Assembly (NCBI RefSeq): GCF_003434305.1
Contig: NZ_QKKX01000033.1
Location: 1-64,000, forward strand
Length of the DNA: 64,000 nt
From: Micromonospora sp. MW-13
GTDB lineage: Bacteria > Actinomycetota > Actinomycetes > Mycobacteriales > Micromonosporaceae
Direction of reading: 5' to 3'
Positions 61,831 through 64,000 of the stretch are shown piece by piece. The notes under the pieces were generated by a model. It worked only from the letters and a program-made list of their open reading frames with translations. It made no database searches and was not told where the DNA came from. Position numbers and translations under genes: made by a program. Every line of letters begins with the position of its first letter. Position 1 is the stretch's first letter.

Positions 61831-63090
61831 TCACCTCCCCGGGCCGGCGACGCGCGCACCCGCACCGGTGCCGCGTCGCAGTAGCAGGCTGACGTTCTGG
61901 CCGCCGAACCCGAACGAGTTGGTCAGCGCGTGCTCCGGGGCGGCCACCCTCGGTTCCTTGCTGATGTGGTCGGCGGGGCAGGCCGGGTCCGGGTCGTCGA
62001 GGTTCCAGGTCGGGGGCAGCAGCCCCCGACCCAGCGCCAGCGCCGTGGCCGCGGCCTCCAGCACGCCGGACGCGCCGAGCAGGTGCCCGGTGAGCGCCTT
62101 GGTGGAGCTGACCGGCACCCCGCCGTCGCCGAACACCGCGGTCAGCGCGGCGGTCTCGGCGATGTCGCCGAGCTTGGTGGCCGTGCCGTGCGCGTTGACG
62201 TAGCCGATGTCGCCGGCCGTCACGCCCCCGCTGGCCAGGGCGCGGCGCATGCACTCCGCCGCCCCGGACCCGTCCGGCCGGGGCGCGGTCGGGTGGTACG
62301 CGTCGGTGTTCGCCCCGTAGCCGGCCACCTCGGCGTACCCGGTGACGCCCCGGGCGGCGGCGTGCTCGGCGCGTTCCAGCACCAGCAGCGCCGCCCCCTC
62401 GGCGAGCACGAAGCCGTTGCGCCGGGCGTCGAACGGCCGGCTCGCCTCGGCCGGGTCGGCCCAGCCCCGCGCCAGCGCCCGGGCGTTGCCGAAGGTGTCG
62501 GCGAAGGTGGGGAACAGCGGGGCCTCGCTGGCCCCGCAGACCACCACGTCGGCCTCCCCGGCCCGGATCAGCCGGACCGCGTCGGCCACCGACTGCGCGC
62601 CGGAGGCGCAGGCGGTGCCGACCGACGAGCTGTAGCCCCGGATGCCGTGGGCGATGGCGATCCGCGCCGCCGGCATGTTCGGCAGGATCCCGGTGAGCAG
62701 GTACGGGCTGACCGCCGCCCGCCCCCGGGCGGCCCGGGCCAGCACCTGGTTCTCCAGGGTGGACATCCCGCCGACCCCGCCGACGATCACCCCGATCCGG
62801 TCGGGGTCGACGTCGCGGCCCACCTCGATGCCGGCGTCGGCGAGCGCGTCGGCGGCGGCGAGCAGGGCGAGCACCACGATCCGGTCGAGCACCCGGGTCT
62901 CCGGGCCGGACGCCACCGTGCGCGGGTCGATGTCCGGCAGCAGCCCGGCCGCCTCCAGGGACTCTCGGGCGGGGTGGTCGTCGGCCGGGCGGGTCAGCCC
63001 GGACCGGCCGGTGAGCAGGGCGTCGAAGGTCTCCGCGACGCCCCGGCCGACCGGCGTGAACAGGCCCATCCCGGTGATGACGGCGGTCAT
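61831..63090 (-). CDS. Beta-ketoacyl synthase, KAS II (FabF)-like
   Basis: A 419-residue condensing enzyme with a complete active site: Cys161 in GTACASGAQSVADAV, His in VNAHGTATKLGD, and Lys-His in TKALTGHLLGASG. NSFGFGGQNVSLLLRR closes the domain. It has the length of stand-alone FabF, with no acyltransferase or carrier domain and no chain-length-factor partner in view. In this operon it may add a short acyl extension to an activated starter, or work on carrier-bound amino acids. The ATG at 63090 overlaps the stop of the ligase gene (ATGA). Confidence 0.9.
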   Translation of the reverse strand: MTAVITGMGLFTPVGRGVAETFDALLTGRSGLTRPADDHPARESLEAAGLLPDIDPRTVASGPETRVLDRIVVLALLAAADALADAGIEVGRDVDPDRIGVIVGGVGGMSTLENQVLARAARGRAAVSPYLLTGILPNMPAARIAIAHGIRGYSSSVGTACASGAQSVADAVRLIRAGEADVVVCGASEAPLFPTFADTFGNARALARGWADPAEASRPFDARRNGFVLAEGAALLVLERAEHAAARGVTGYAEVAGYGANTDAYHPTAPRPDGSGAAECMRRALASGGVTAGDIGYVNAHGTATKLGDIAETAALTAVFGDGGVPVSSTKALTGHLLGASGVLEAAATALALGRGLLPPTWNLDDPDPACPADHISKEPRVAAPEHALTNSFGFGGQNVSLLLRRGTGAGARVAGPGR

Positions 63091-64000
63091 GACGGTGACT
63101 CGGTCAGGTAGCGCTCACGAAGCGCGACCTTGCGCACCTTGCCGGTCACGGTGACCGGGATGTCCTCCGAGCGCACCGGCACCACCCGGCGCAGGGTGGC
63201 CCCGACGTCGGAGCCCAGCGCGGCGCGCACCGCGTCGGTGCGGTCGGCGTCCGGGTCGGCCCCGGCGGCCAGCTCCAGCAGCACGTCGGTGACGACCCGG
63301 TCGGCCTCGGCGACGATGACCACGGTGCAGTCGGTGACGTCGGGGCAGGCGGCGAGGACCCGCTCCTCGGACAGCGCGGTGAAGAACCGTCGACCGTCAC
63401 CGACCTCGACGGAGTCGACCGCCCGGTCCATGTGGTAGTACCGGCCCTCGTCGTCGGCGTACACCAGGTCGCCGGTGAGGTACCAGCCGCGCAGCCGGAA
63501 CCGGTACGTGGTGGCCGAGTCGTTCCAGTAGCCCCGGAACAGCGACGGTGAGTCGATGCCGAGGAAGCCGACCTGGCCCGGGGGCAGCTCGTTGCCCTCG
63601 GCGTCGAGCACCGCGACCTTGGTGAACCGGTACGGGCGGCCCACGCAGCGGCCGTACTGGTTCGTCTCGCGGGTGTGGGTGATGTGGAACATCGAGTGGC
63701 CCATCTCGCTGGAGCCGAGGCCGTCGATGAAGACGGACCCGGGCACCCGGGTCACCCCGTGGCGGGTGACGGTGTCCCGGGAGCCGACCGCGACGAGCCG
63801 ACGCACGTGCGGCTCGTGCGAGCAGTCGCCGGTGTTGAACCACAGCCGCACCGAGTCCAGGTCGTAACCGGACAGGTCGAACCGGGCCAGCTCCGCCCAG
63901 GTGACGGAGAACCCGAACACCCCGTCCGGCCGCCACCGCTGGATGGCGTCGAGCACCCGCTCCCCGCCCTGCTCGGACAGCAGGAACATCTCCGCCCGGT
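63087..64000 (-). CDS. ANL-superfamily acyl-/fatty-acyl-AMP ligase (N-terminus outside the window)
   Basis: The C-terminal 304 residues of an adenylating enzyme; the frame is open to the window edge. Visible parts: the A5 region FIDGLGSSEMGHSMFHI (SSEMG where most have YGxTE), GRPYRFTKVAVLDAEGNELP, the A7/A8 region GWYLTGDLVYADDEGRYYHM, and the C-terminal Lys in PVTVTGKVRKVALRERYL. The DGLGSSEMGH signature is a distinctive variant shared with some fatty-acid/aryl ligases. It is the first visible gene of the eight-gene operon and probably loads an acid onto CoA or a carrier for the ketosynthase that follows. More cluster genes may lie to the right. Confidence 0.85.
   Translation of the reverse strand, partial: RAEMFLLSEQGGERVLDAIQRWRPDGVFGFSVTWAELARFDLSGYDLDSVRLWFNTGDCSHEPHVRRLVAVGSRDTVTRHGVTRVPGSVFIDGLGSSEMGHSMFHITHTRETNQYGRCVGRPYRFTKVAVLDAEGNELPPGQVGFLGIDSPSLFRGYWNDSATTYRFRLRGWYLTGDLVYADDEGRYYHMDRAVDSVEVGDGRRFFTALSEERVLAACPDVTDCTVVIVAEADRVVTDVLLELAAGADPDADRTDAVRAALGSDVGATLRRVVPVRSEDIPVTVTGKVRKVALRERYLTESPS

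Overview
The window is chromosomal DNA of a high-GC actinomycete, most likely Micromonospora or a close relative in the Micromonosporaceae. The signs are roughly 70+% GC, strong G/C third-position bias, many GTG starts, several genes that look leaderless (a TANNNT -10 box 6-7 nt before the start codon), and the gene set: Lsr2, an HspR-type site before lon, a Bkd complex with an AsnC-type regulator, a stand-alone LigD-type polymerase, and XRE/TPR regulators. I saw no rRNA, tRNA, CRISPR array, insertion sequence or prophage. One RNA element is clear: a ZTP (pfl) riboswitch in front of glyA.

Layout. 0-12 kb: the tail of a Pro/Thr-rich protein, a nucleotide-sugar dehydrogenase, an ABC exporter (FtsX-type permease plus ATPase) beside a NarL-type two-component system, a secreted protein of unknown function, an Ntn-type lipoprotein hydrolase, and an asparagine-synthetase-like amidotransferase paired with an M15-like metallopeptidase. 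12.8-18 kb: DEAD-box helicase, lon and lsr2, then a gene-poor stretch with a probable pseudogene. 18.5-29 kb: assorted housekeeping and signalling genes (DUF2726-like, DICT/degenerate GGDEF, nitroreductase, metal-receptor-like protein, DoxX, FKBP, STAS, beta-propeller, L,D-transpeptidase, beta-helix protein). 29.4-33.7 kb: bkdABC-like branched-chain 2-oxoacid dehydrogenase operon with a divergent Lrp/AsnC regulator. 33.7-45.4 kb: LigD-type polymerase, DUF574 methyltransferase, a subtilisin-like secreted protease, two XRE/TPR regulators with a 56-codon gene between them, GNAT, HAD, metallophosphoesterase, riboswitch-controlled glyA and a DUF4177-like small protein.

45.4 kb to the right edge looks like part of a specialised-metabolite cluster. 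A leftward operon carries a P450, an HSL-type hydrolase, an Hmo-like alpha-hydroxy-acid oxidase and an HpgT-like aminotransferase, with a secreted SGNH hydrolase upstream. A rightward set carries an acyl-AMP ligase, an MFS exporter and a cytosolic SGNH hydrolase. A second, tightly overlapping leftward operon of eight genes runs off the window: ANL ligase (cut), KAS II-type ketosynthase, HmaS, PhyH-type oxygenase, DUF3050 protein, E1-alpha and E1-beta of a 2-oxoacid dehydrogenase without E2 or E3, and an ATP-grasp enzyme. HmaS, Hmo and HpgT together are the glycopeptide-type route from 4-hydroxyphenylpyruvate to 4-hydroxyphenylglycine. Here that route sits with an unusual set of partners and no NRPS in view. 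I do not recognise the product; this is the most promising candidate for an undescribed system in the window.

Gene boundaries between convergent neighbours are mostly marked by long, near-perfect stem-loops, and overlapping start/stop codons (ATGA, GTGA, TGATG) define the operons.
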